Below, piece after piece: positions 1 through 4,629 of a stretch of DNA of 5,936 bases (position 1 is the first letter of the stretch; the number at the start of each line of letters is the position of its first letter). The notes below the pieces were generated by a model. The model saw only the letters and a list, made by a program, of their open reading frames with translations, was not told the origin of the DNA and did not search any database. Source of the DNA: Planctomycetota bacterium (GTDB lineage: Bacteria; Planctomycetota; UBA1135; UBA2386); assembly GCA_003235605.1 (NCBI GenBank), contig QJVU01000637.1, forward strand, positions 1 through 5,936. Reading direction: 5' to 3'. The position numbers and the translations under genes are program-made.

Positions 1-551
1 CAGGACAGGTGATCGTCCTGAACAAGGCCACGGGCGCAGTCCTGAACAAGTTCACCGCCAAGGATGTCATTGTGTCGAGCGTGGTGAGCAGCAGTGGCCT
101 CCTTTTGTTCGGCACCGGTGACGGGCAGGTCCGGGGTTTGGATGCCAACACTGGAGCTGAAGTCTGGGCCGTGGATGCCGAACGTGCGCTCCGTGAGCTG
201 GAGCTCTGCGCCTCGCCGACAGGCCGGTTCTTCTACCACATGGCTGCGGACAACTGGCTGTTCAAGCGAGACATCACGACCGGGGCCAAGGTACAGGCGA
301 CGCGCTTGAATGGGCACGAAGTGCGTTCCGGTCCGATCGTCCAGAATGGACGGGTATACGTCGTCGTCCGGACGCTGACGGTGGATGGCGGAAAGACGGT
401 ACGGAACGACGTGCTTCAGATGTTCGATGAGGACAGTCTGACGCTCCAGTGGCAGTTCAAGGACGACGGCGACTTCCGCGGACCGATCTTTGGTGACGGT
501 CACGAGATCTTCCTCACCAGTTCGATGGGCCAGATCTATCGCTTCAAATAA
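1..551 (+). CDS. PQQ/WD-like beta-propeller protein, 3' end only
   Basis: The reading frame is open from the first bases of the window, so the N-terminus lies upstream; about 182 residues are visible, ending at TAA 549-551. Propeller-blade signatures recur: a Val-Leu-Asn-x-x-Thr-Gly turn near the left edge, then a Gly-Asp-Gly-Gln-Val-Arg-x-Leu-Asp-x-x-Thr-Gly-x-x-x-Trp blade, followed by two or three more degenerate blades ending in Gly-Gln-Ile-Tyr-Arg-Phe-Lys. This is the PQQ-like/quinoprotein repeat pattern also seen in BamB-type and WD40-like proteins. No cofactor site can be assigned; such propellers usually act as protein-binding scaffolds. Whether it is secreted cannot be judged without the N-terminus. 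Its stop overlaps the start of the TPR-roadblock gene (TAATG), which argues for translational coupling and a shared role with the GTPase module downstream. Fold call fairly sure, function unknown. Confidence 0.8.
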   Translation, partial: GQVIVLNKATGAVLNKFTAKDVIVSSVVSSSGLLLFGTGDGQVRGLDANTGAEVWAVDAERALRELELCASPTGRFFYHMAADNWLFKRDITTGAKVQATRLNGHEVRSGPIVQNGRVYVVVRTLTVDGGKTVRNDVLQMFDEDSLTLQWQFKDDGDFRGPIFGDGHEIFLTSSMGQIYRFK

Positions 552-1666
552 TGAAGCTGTTCCACAGGCTGAAGATCTGGAAAGAGCTCAAGCACCTGGA
601 GCGCAAAGTGCGTGAGACACCCTCGCCATCGACCTATGTCGACTTGGGCCAGGTCTACATCAACCTGGGCATGATAGACCAGACCCTCAAGGCAGCCGAG
701 GAAGGCCTGAAGCTCTTCCCGGAGTCCGATGAGCTCCGCAAACTGCGCAAGTTCGCCAAGACAAGCAAGATCAACGCGCGCATCAAGGAGCTGCGCAACC
801 GATCCAATCGCACGCCGTGTCCCGATGCGTATCGAGAGCTCGCCTCTCTGTACCTGGAGTTGGGTGACTTCGGAGCCGTCCACGGCATCGCCGAAGAGTG
901 CATCCGTCGGTTTCCTCAGGATCCTGGCGCCTACCTCGTCCTGGCAAAGGCACGGTTGACCAACTTCTACCGGGACCTGTCAGCAAGAGATGGTCTCGAA
1001 GCAGTGCGGAACCTGCGGCGTGTCATCGCGCTCGACCCCGGTCATGTGAAAGCGCATCGGCTGCTTGCCGAGGTCCTGTATCGGGTCGACGCGGTGCGGG
1101 AGGCCGTCCATCATCTGGAGATCCTGCGTGACCTGGCGCCCGGCGACAGAGACGTGGAGCGGCTCTTGTCCGACGCGCTTGCGAGAGGGTCCTCACCATC
1201 GTCCCCGGACCTGGAGATCCTGTTCCATGAGGTCGAGGCCATGGGTGAGCTCGTCAACACCCCGGTGGTCAAGGAGAAGAAGCCGACACGGGTTGCGAGT
1301 GAAGAAGCCATCGGATCGATCCGAGATGCCTTGGCACATCTGGTCGAGCTGGATGGCGTGCACAAGACAGCCTATATCAAGGGGTCCAAGGCACTGGTGA
1401 AAGGCGACATCCGTGACGGCAAGGACAGCTTCCTGCGCGTTGTGAGGGTGCTTGCCAAGGCTGCCCAGCGCGTCTCGCGGCGCATGGACATAGGGAACTT
1501 CAGCAAGGGCTGCCTGGACGGTGATTTCGGCCACATCTGTGTGTGCTGCTACGGCGAGGTATGCGCGGCCGTCCTGTGCGACGCGGGCTCGCCAGTCGAC
1601 CGCATCATCTCGGAGCTCCAGGAGCTGGTCGCGGGATCGCTGTACCTCGCCAACCGTCTGCGGTAG
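551..1666 (+). CDS. TPR protein with C-terminal roadblock/LC7-like domain
   Basis: A 371-residue, apparently cytosolic protein with no signal peptide or membrane segment. The N-terminal two thirds carry tetratricopeptide-type helical repeats at about residues 26-58, 92-125, 126-164 (with a longer loop) and 165-198, each with the alternating Leu/Ala/Tyr pattern and closing Phe/Leu-Pro or Asp-Pro turns. A charged linker (about 210-250) leads into residues 253-371, which read as a roadblock/LC7-like alpha-beta domain: a helix, a Gly-Val-x-Lys-Thr-Ala strand, a long helix, then two strands and a terminal helix. The predicted strand pair holds a Cys cluster (C321, C330, C332, C333, C338, C343). 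The ATG shares its A with the preceding TAA stop and no Shine-Dalgarno sequence is evident, so re-initiation is likely. Roadblock proteins regulate or scaffold Ras-like GTPases; the MglA gene two genes downstream makes it the likely partner (inference). The roadblock assignment is by pattern only. Confidence 0.82.
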   Translation: MKLFHRLKIWKELKHLERKVRETPSPSTYVDLGQVYINLGMIDQTLKAAEEGLKLFPESDELRKLRKFAKTSKINARIKELRNRSNRTPCPDAYRELASLYLELGDFGAVHGIAEECIRRFPQDPGAYLVLAKARLTNFYRDLSARDGLEAVRNLRRVIALDPGHVKAHRLLAEVLYRVDAVREAVHHLEILRDLAPGDRDVERLLSDALARGSSPSSPDLEILFHEVEAMGELVNTPVVKEKKPTRVASEEAIGSIRDALAHLVELDGVHKTAYIKGSKALVKGDIRDGKDSFLRVVRVLAKAAQRVSRRMDIGNFSKGCLDGDFGHICVCCYGEVCAAVLCDAGSPVDRIISELQELVAGSLYLANRLR

Positions 1667-1670
1667 GAGA
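1665..1670 (+). promoter_or_regulatory. Shine-Dalgarno sequence of the roadblock gene
   Basis: AGGAGA overlaps the TAG stop of the preceding gene and sits 9 nt before ATG 1680. It decides this start over in-frame codons further upstream, which lie inside the previous gene. Confidence 0.75.
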
Positions 1671-1679
1671 ACTGAACGC

Positions 1680-2045
1680 ATGGCCACAATCCACGACATC
1701 CTGGCGGACTTGAGCCAAGCTCCCGGTGTCAAGGGCTGTGCAGTCATCACTACGGATGGCATCATGGTCAGCAGTTCGTTCCGCGACACCGAGCAGGACG
1801 ACCTCGTGGCTGGCCTGACCTCGTTCCTGACCTCCACGCTGCGGCGCGTGCTCCAGGAGGGTGGCATGCCGCCGTTCGCCCGCTTCACGATGCACTGCAC
1901 CCATGGCAAGGTGCTTTTGACCGAGATCGGCGAGGCCCTGCTGGTCGTTCTGGCCGACCAATTCGGGGGGTTGGAGGCATGCCTGCCGGATATCCAGGAG
2001 GCGAGCCACCAGCTGCGCCGCAAGGCCCGCATGTCACTGCCCTAA
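1680..2045 (+). CDS. roadblock/LC7 domain protein
   Basis: A 121-residue single-domain protein. The roadblock/LC7 pattern is clear: an N-terminal helix (residues 3-13), then Gly-Val-Lys-Gly-Cys-Ala-Val-Ile-Thr-Thr-Asp-Gly (16-27) as the first beta-hairpin, a long helix (38-60), a strand pair around 66-92 ending in Leu-Leu-Val-Val-Leu-Ala, and a final helix (97-115). Length is normal for this family. The frame is open further upstream, but the ATG at 1680 is preferred because AGGAGA (1665-1670) lies 9 nt ahead of it and homology-like sequence begins there. It starts 13 bp after the TPR-roadblock stop, so the two are co-transcribed. It resembles the general MglB-like/DynLRB group more than true MglB, which is present separately at the end of the cluster. 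It may dimerise with itself, with MglB or with the TPR-fused domain; the sequence does not say which. Confidence 0.9.
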   Translation: MATIHDILADLSQAPGVKGCAVITTDGIMVSSSFRDTEQDDLVAGLTSFLTSTLRRVLQEGGMPPFARFTMHCTHGKVLLTEIGEALLVVLADQFGGLEACLPDIQEASHQLRRKARMSLP

Positions 2046-2206
2046 CTCATTGTTGCGCAGTGGGAAGAGCTCCCGAAAAGACGCACCGGGAGCTTCGATT
2101 GGCTCAAGAGTAGGCCTTTGGATCGTCGATCAGAGGCCTTGGAAAACCGATGTCGCGGACGGGGAGCTTGCCATTGCCGGCGACGCCATTAGGAGCTCGA
2201 TGACTC
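2046..2206 (+). promoter_or_regulatory. structured leader upstream of the mglA-like gene
   Basis: A 161-bp gap inside an otherwise tight operon. Two hairpins can be drawn. The first has a perfect 8-bp stem AGCTCCCG (2068-2075) with CGGGAGCT (2087-2094). The second has a 9-bp stem with one G-U pair, AGGCCTTTG (2112-2120) with CAGAGGCCT (2131-2139). Neither is followed by a T-run, so they are not intrinsic terminators. GAGCTCC at 2067-2073 is also complementary to GGAGCTC at 2192-2198, which overlaps the Shine-Dalgarno AGGAG (2191-2195), and a third GGGAGCT lies at 2162-2168. This could allow alternative pairings that hide the ribosome binding site. I see no convincing -35/-10 pair. The structures are read directly from the sequence; a regulatory role is inference. 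Confidence 0.4.
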
Positions 2207-3409
2207 ATGGTCCAGATCAACTTCGCTCTCAAGGAAGTCAACTGCAAGATCGTCTACTACGGTCCCGGCATGAGTGGCAAGACCACCAACCTGGAGATCG
2301 TGCACCAGAAGGCTCCCGAGAACAACAAGGGTGACCTCACCTCGATCTCGACGGACGGCGATCGAACGCTTTTCTTCGACTTCATGCCGCTGGATCTGGG
2401 CACCGTTGCGGGCATGCGCACGAAGTTCCAGCTCTACACGGTCCCGGGCCAGGTCTACTACAACTCCACGCGAAAGCTCGTTCTGCAGGGTTGCGACGGT
2501 GTGATCTTCGTCGCTGACTCCGACCCGGACAAGATGGCCGAGAACATCGAGTCCTACGAGAACCTCATCGAGAACCTGCAGGAGTACGGCAAGGACATTC
2601 GCGAGCTGCCCCACGTGCTTCAGTACAACAAGCGCGACCTCCCCAACGCGCTGGCTGTAGATGAGATCGACAAGCAACTCAACAGGTTCGGGGTGCCCAC
2701 CTTCGAAGCCGTTGCCAATACCGGTGAGGGTGTGTTTCCGACGCTGAAGACCCTGGCGGGGATGGTGCTCGAGAGCATCGACCGCATGGACAGCCGCCGC
2801 GGCACGCGCAGCAGCGGCACGCGCAGCAGTGCACCGAGCGGCAGCGCACCCGCCAGCAGCGCACCGGGCAACAGCGGCCCCGGGGCAGCCAGCCCGGCCG
2901 CTGGCGACGAGAGCGCAGGCGCCCCCGGCCCGGCCGCTGCAGTGGCCGCCAGGAGCGCCACGGGTCCGGGCAGTGGCCGCGTCCAGCGACCTCCGAGCCG
3001 TCCGGTCCGGCCCGGTCCGGGAGGCCCAGGACTCGCGAAGCGACCGGGCAGGGGCGGACCGGGCGCTGGCCTGCGGCAGCCCGGCTCGGCGCCCGCCAGC
3101 CGTGGGGGACCGCGATCCGCACCCAAGCGCTCGGGACCCATGGGTCGGCCCCCCGCACGGGGGCCGGGCAGCAGCCGTCGGCCCGCTGCGCGAGCTGGAG
3201 GCCCGAGCCCAACCGTCGCGGCGGCGCGCCCCAGGGGGCGTCCCGCGGGTGCGCGTTCGGTGAGCGCCCGACCGGTACCCCGAAAGGCCGTTCCCAAGGG
3301 CGGACGCTCGGGGAAGGGCGGCGGCATGGGGCTGCTGGTGGCTTTCGTCGTGCTGCTGGCCGTGGCAGTCGCCGGAGTCGTCTACTTCATGCTGAGCGGG
3401 AACCTCTAG
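2207..3409 (+). CDS. mglA: MglA-family Ras-like GTPase with disordered linker and C-terminal tail anchor
   Basis: A 400-residue protein. Residues 1-195 are a complete MglA GTPase, matching the recalled M. xanthus protein in length and numbering: P-loop GPGMSGKT (19-26), the R53-T54 switch I segment with the intrinsic arginine finger, TVPGQ (78-82) with Thr in place of the usual G3 Asp and the catalytic Gln82, and NKRD (141-144) for guanine recognition. It should bind and hydrolyse GTP. Residues about 196-373 are a low-complexity Ser/Gly/Ala/Pro/Arg linker; its second half is strongly basic with no acidic residues. Residues 375-396 form one hydrophobic helix followed by only SGNL, the layout of a tail-anchored protein with the GTPase in the cytoplasm. 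Typical MglA ends near residue 195, so the extension is unusual. AGGAG (2191-2195) lies 11 nt ahead of the ATG. MglB follows 13 bp downstream and is its probable GAP. The family call is very sure; the membrane anchor is a strong prediction. Confidence 0.95.
   Translation: MVQINFALKEVNCKIVYYGPGMSGKTTNLEIVHQKAPENNKGDLTSISTDGDRTLFFDFMPLDLGTVAGMRTKFQLYTVPGQVYYNSTRKLVLQGCDGVIFVADSDPDKMAENIESYENLIENLQEYGKDIRELPHVLQYNKRDLPNALAVDEIDKQLNRFGVPTFEAVANTGEGVFPTLKTLAGMVLESIDRMDSRRGTRSSGTRSSAPSGSAPASSAPGNSGPGAASPAAGDESAGAPGPAAAVAARSATGPGSGRVQRPPSRPVRPGPGGPGLAKRPGRGGPGAGLRQPGSAPASRGGPRSAPKRSGPMGRPPARGPGSSRRPAARAGGPSPTVAAARPRGRPAGARSVSARPVPRKAVPKGGRSGKGGGMGLLVAFVVLLAVAVAGVVYFMLSGNL
2800..2829 (+). repeat. 15-bp tandem duplication in the GTPase linker
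   Basis: CGGCACGCGCAGCAG occurs twice head to tail (2800-2814 and 2815-2829) and encodes two GTRSS units at the start of the low-complexity linker. More degenerate copies of the GCAGCGCACC type continue to about 2880, so the linker probably grew by slippage or unequal exchange of short GC-rich units. Confidence 0.75.
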
Positions 3410-3422
3410 GGCAAGACAAGCC

Positions 3423-3944
3423 ATGACCAGCAGGAAGAGGATGTCCGCGAACGAGAGGCTCCGGCATGACCGGCTGTCGTTCTACAAGGAGGACATCGAG
3501 AAGATCGACAAGCTCCTGAGCGAGTTCCTGCGGCTGGCCGGTGCCAAGTGCGCACTGCTGATCGACAAGGAGGGGCACCTGGTCACCAAACGCGGTGAGG
3601 TGCGGACCGTAGACATGGACACCATCTCCGCCCTGGTGGCTGGGTCGTTTGCGGCCACCAAGGAGATGGCGCGTCTCCTGGGCGAGGAGGAGTTCACCGC
3701 GTTGTTCCACCAGGGCGAACGAGACAACATTCAGCTCTCGCTGGTGGGAGATCGAACGCTGCTGACGATCCTGTTCGACGACCGGACCACCGTCGGCATG
3801 GTGCGGCTCTACGCCAACGAGACCGCGAAGAAGCTGGCCGATATTTACCGGGCAGCCATCAATCGCGAGCCGGACGACGAAGCCCAGCTGGATTCGGCCT
3901 ACGGGGACACGGCCAAGAAACGGCTGGAGAACCTGTTCGACTGA
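3423..3944 (+). CDS. mglB: MglB, roadblock-type GTPase-activating protein for MglA
   Basis: A 173-residue protein that reads as a true MglB: a charged N-terminal stretch, then Phe-Tyr-Lys-Glu-Asp-Ile (20-25) where M. xanthus MglB has Met-Tyr-Glu-Glu-Glu-Phe, a roadblock domain over about 22-140 including ALLIDKEGHLV (44-54), FTALFHQGERDNI (91-103) and ILFDDRTTVGMVRL (116-129), and a C-terminal tail ending ENLFD, matching the DNLF tail of the M. xanthus protein. In that organism MglB dimers stimulate GTP hydrolysis by MglA and help set front-rear polarity. Here it follows the GTPase gene by 13 bp, the reverse of the M. xanthus mglB-mglA order as I recall it. ATG 3423 has only a weak upstream AGGG; ATG 3441 (residue 7) has AGGA 5 nt ahead and could be the true start, giving 167 residues. 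The family call is sure, the start is not. Confidence 0.93.
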   Translation: MTSRKRMSANERLRHDRLSFYKEDIEKIDKLLSEFLRLAGAKCALLIDKEGHLVTKRGEVRTVDMDTISALVAGSFAATKEMARLLGEEEFTALFHQGERDNIQLSLVGDRTLLTILFDDRTTVGMVRLYANETAKKLADIYRAAINREPDDEAQLDSAYGDTAKKRLENLFD

Positions 3945-4020
3945 ACGTCTCCTGGCGGCTGGTTGGGTTTGCTGGTACCCAGTGGGTGTCAGGCCCCCGG
4001 CGCATTGTGGAGATGTGCAA

Positions 4021-4066
4021 AACTCCCGTTGCAGGCCCAGGATCCGGCGGCAGTTAGACTTTTTTT
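4021..4066 (+). terminator. candidate weak intrinsic terminator after mglB
   Basis: AACTCCCGTTG (4021-4031) can pair with CGGCGGCAGTT (4045-4055) through eight Watson-Crick and two G-U pairs with one C-C mismatch, followed 4 nt later by seven T residues (4060-4066). The imperfect stem and the 13-nt loop make it a poor terminator on paper, but the position, about 80 bp after the mglB stop, fits the end of the operon. Confidence 0.35.
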
Positions 4067-4070
4067 ATTG

Positions 4071-4103
4071 GCATTGGCAAGCGTAGATCTGCTTGCACAA
4101 TGC
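4071..4103. repeat. 12-bp inverted repeat with a single bulged A
   Basis: GCATTGGCAAGC (4071-4082) and GCTTGC-A-CAATGC (4091-4103) form a 12-bp stem with one unpaired A at 4097 and an 8-nt loop GTAGATCT. It lies just after a run of seven T residues and is not followed by one, so it is not a terminator on the + strand. It could be an operator for a dimeric regulator, an RNA hairpin or part of a small RNA. Structure certain, role unknown. Confidence 0.5.
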
Positions 4104-4233
4104 GATTGTGGAATCCCCTTTCTTCTGGTTCTATCTACCGATTCGCAACTGTGTCATTGGGCGAGTTCGTTGCGTTATCTCCTGATGGCGTGGGGATTTC
4201 GGTGAATTCCTAAGGAGTCGCTGACGATCTATG

Positions 4234-4303
4234 TGGTGATTGGCGGCAGGCGCACTGTGCGCTACGCCAATCACCAGTCCCGCGCGGACTTGGTTCGAGA
4301 ACC
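4234..4303 (+). promoter_or_regulatory. three-hairpin 5' leader of the H1-like gene
   Basis: Three stems follow one another directly. First, TGGTGATTGGCG (4234-4245) pairs perfectly with CGCCAATCACCA (4265-4276), topped by an inner GCGCA/TGCGC stem (4250-4254, 4258-4262) with a CTG loop. Second, AGTCC (4276-4280) pairs with GGACT (4286-4290), sharing base 4276 with the first stem. Third, GGTT (4292-4295) pairs with AACC (4300-4303) around a CGAG loop. No T-run follows; the Shine-Dalgarno of the H1-like gene begins 6 nt later. The arrangement suggests a structured untranslated leader or a small RNA. No known riboswitch class is recognised. Confidence 0.45.
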
Positions 4304-4308
4304 CCAAC

Positions 4309-4313
4309 AAGGA
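4309..4313 (+). promoter_or_regulatory. Shine-Dalgarno sequence of the H1-like gene
   Basis: AAGGA lies 8 nt before ATG 4322, good spacing. It fixes the 51-codon frame as the translated one against the two longer overlapping frames. Confidence 0.65.
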
Positions 4314-4321
4314 AAGAGAGA

Positions 4322-4477
4322 ATGGCTGCAAAGAGACGACGGAAGGCCGCGAAGAAGGCCACCAAGAAGAAGGCCACCAAGAAGAAGGCCACCAAGAAGA
4401 AGGCCAAGAGGAAGGCCAAGAAGAAGGCCACCAAGAAGGCCGCGAAGAAGGCCACCAAGCGGAAGGCCCGTCGCTAG
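4322..4477 (+). CDS. histone H1-like lysine/alanine-rich basic protein (51 aa)
   Basis: A 51-residue protein containing 24 Lys, 7 Arg, 14 Ala, 5 Thr and the initiator Met, with nothing else. The core is KKKAT repeated at residues 15-19 and 20-24, then a diverged KKKAK at 25-29 and looser KKAT/KKAA units after it. This is the composition of bacterial H1-like proteins and of the C-terminal tails of eukaryotic H1 and Chlamydia Hc1/Hc2-type proteins, which bind and compact DNA without a folded domain. A nucleoid role is therefore expected (inference); binding to RNA or polyphosphate is also possible. It has a good ribosome binding site (AAGGA at 4309-4313), a structured leader and its own strong terminator downstream, so it looks like a single-gene, well-expressed unit. 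It is shorter than most H1-like proteins and lacks any globular part. Confidence 0.85.
   Translation: MAAKRRRKAAKKATKKKATKKKATKKKAKRKAKKKATKKAAKKATKRKARR
4364..4408 (+). repeat. 15-bp tandem repeat in the H1-like gene
   Basis: The unit AAGAAGAAGGCCACC occurs at 4364-4378 and 4379-4393, with a diverged third copy at 4394-4408, encoding the KKKAT units. The near-perfect copies point to recent slippage expansion; length variation between strains would be expected. Confidence 0.75.
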
Positions 4478-4541
4478 GCCGTCCGGCCTCACGGCGCCGA
4501 AAGCGTCGCGGTGCTGTGGGGTTCGTTTGCAATGGACAGAG

Positions 4542-4573
4542 GGGGTGGGCGTGAGCCCACCCCGTCTTTTTTT
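4542..4573 (+). terminator. strong intrinsic terminator of the H1-like gene
   Basis: A perfect 9-bp GC-rich stem GGGGTGGGC (4542-4550) with GCCCACCCC (4555-4563) is closed by a GTGA (GNRA-type) loop and followed after three bases by seven T residues (4567-4573). It lies 64 bp after the stop codon of the H1-like gene. It is oriented for + strand transcripts only. Confidence 0.9.
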
Positions 4574-4629
4574 GGGGGTTCGCGGGATGCGTCAATAGTC
4601 CCTGGGTGGATCGAACCACCGCCTCGAGG

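Larger units (their letters stand above)
3945..4321. other. 377-bp intergenic region between mglB and the H1-like gene
   Basis: No credible gene was found. The first 75 bases are GC-rich with three short ACCCA/TGGGT-type inverted repeats around 3964-3987. From about 4055 to 4215 the base composition is clearly less GC-rich than the flanks, as expected of a promoter region. The best promoter guess is TTGGCA (4074-4079) with CACAAT (4096-4101) at 16-bp spacing, but it overlaps the hairpin at 4071-4103 and is weak. A perfect AAGGAG (4212-4217) precedes only a Met-Trp-stop mini-ORF (4231-4239). The last 90 bases carry three consecutive hairpins, listed separately. Confidence 0.6.

Noticed and set aside
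1193..2032. 279-residue minus-strand frame across the TPR-roadblock and roadblock genes
   Set aside because: It spans two well-supported + strand genes and encodes no recognisable domain.
2200..2334. 44-codon frame starting at ATG 2200, 4 nt after the AGGAG used for the GTPase
   Set aside because: It runs out of frame inside the conserved MglA N-terminus and shows no domain; the MglA start at 2207 matches the family N-terminus exactly.
2189..3424. 411-residue minus-strand open frame opposite the GTPase gene
   Set aside because: It mirrors the codons of a clear MglA family gene, its product is low-complexity Ala/Gly/Arg, and long antisense frames are expected in GC-rich DNA.
4068..4103. Sigma-54-like TTGGC...TTGCA elements
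   Set aside because: The GG and GC dinucleotides are much further apart than the required 10 bp.
4286..4305. Possible tRNA T-arm (GGTTCGA) in the intergenic region
   Set aside because: The stem around it does not give a 5-bp arm with a 7-nt loop, and no acceptor, D or anticodon arm fits upstream.
4210..4458. Minus-strand frame encoding repeated Phe/Leu/Val/Ala segments that look like membrane helices
   Set aside because: It is the complement of the lysine-codon repeats of the H1-like gene (AAG becomes CTT), which produces artificial hydrophobic repeats.
4233..4598. Longer + frames over the H1-like gene, giving Arg/Pro-rich or Glu/Gly-rich products
   Set aside because: They are frame-shifted readings of the same repeats, cross the terminator region or lack a well-placed ribosome binding site; only the 51-codon frame has one.
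4605..4620. Minus-strand GGTGG-TTCGAT-CCACC hairpin resembling a tRNA T-arm
   Set aside because: The loop is 6 nt rather than 7 and no other tRNA arms are present; it is probably just part of the region around the CPBP gene start.
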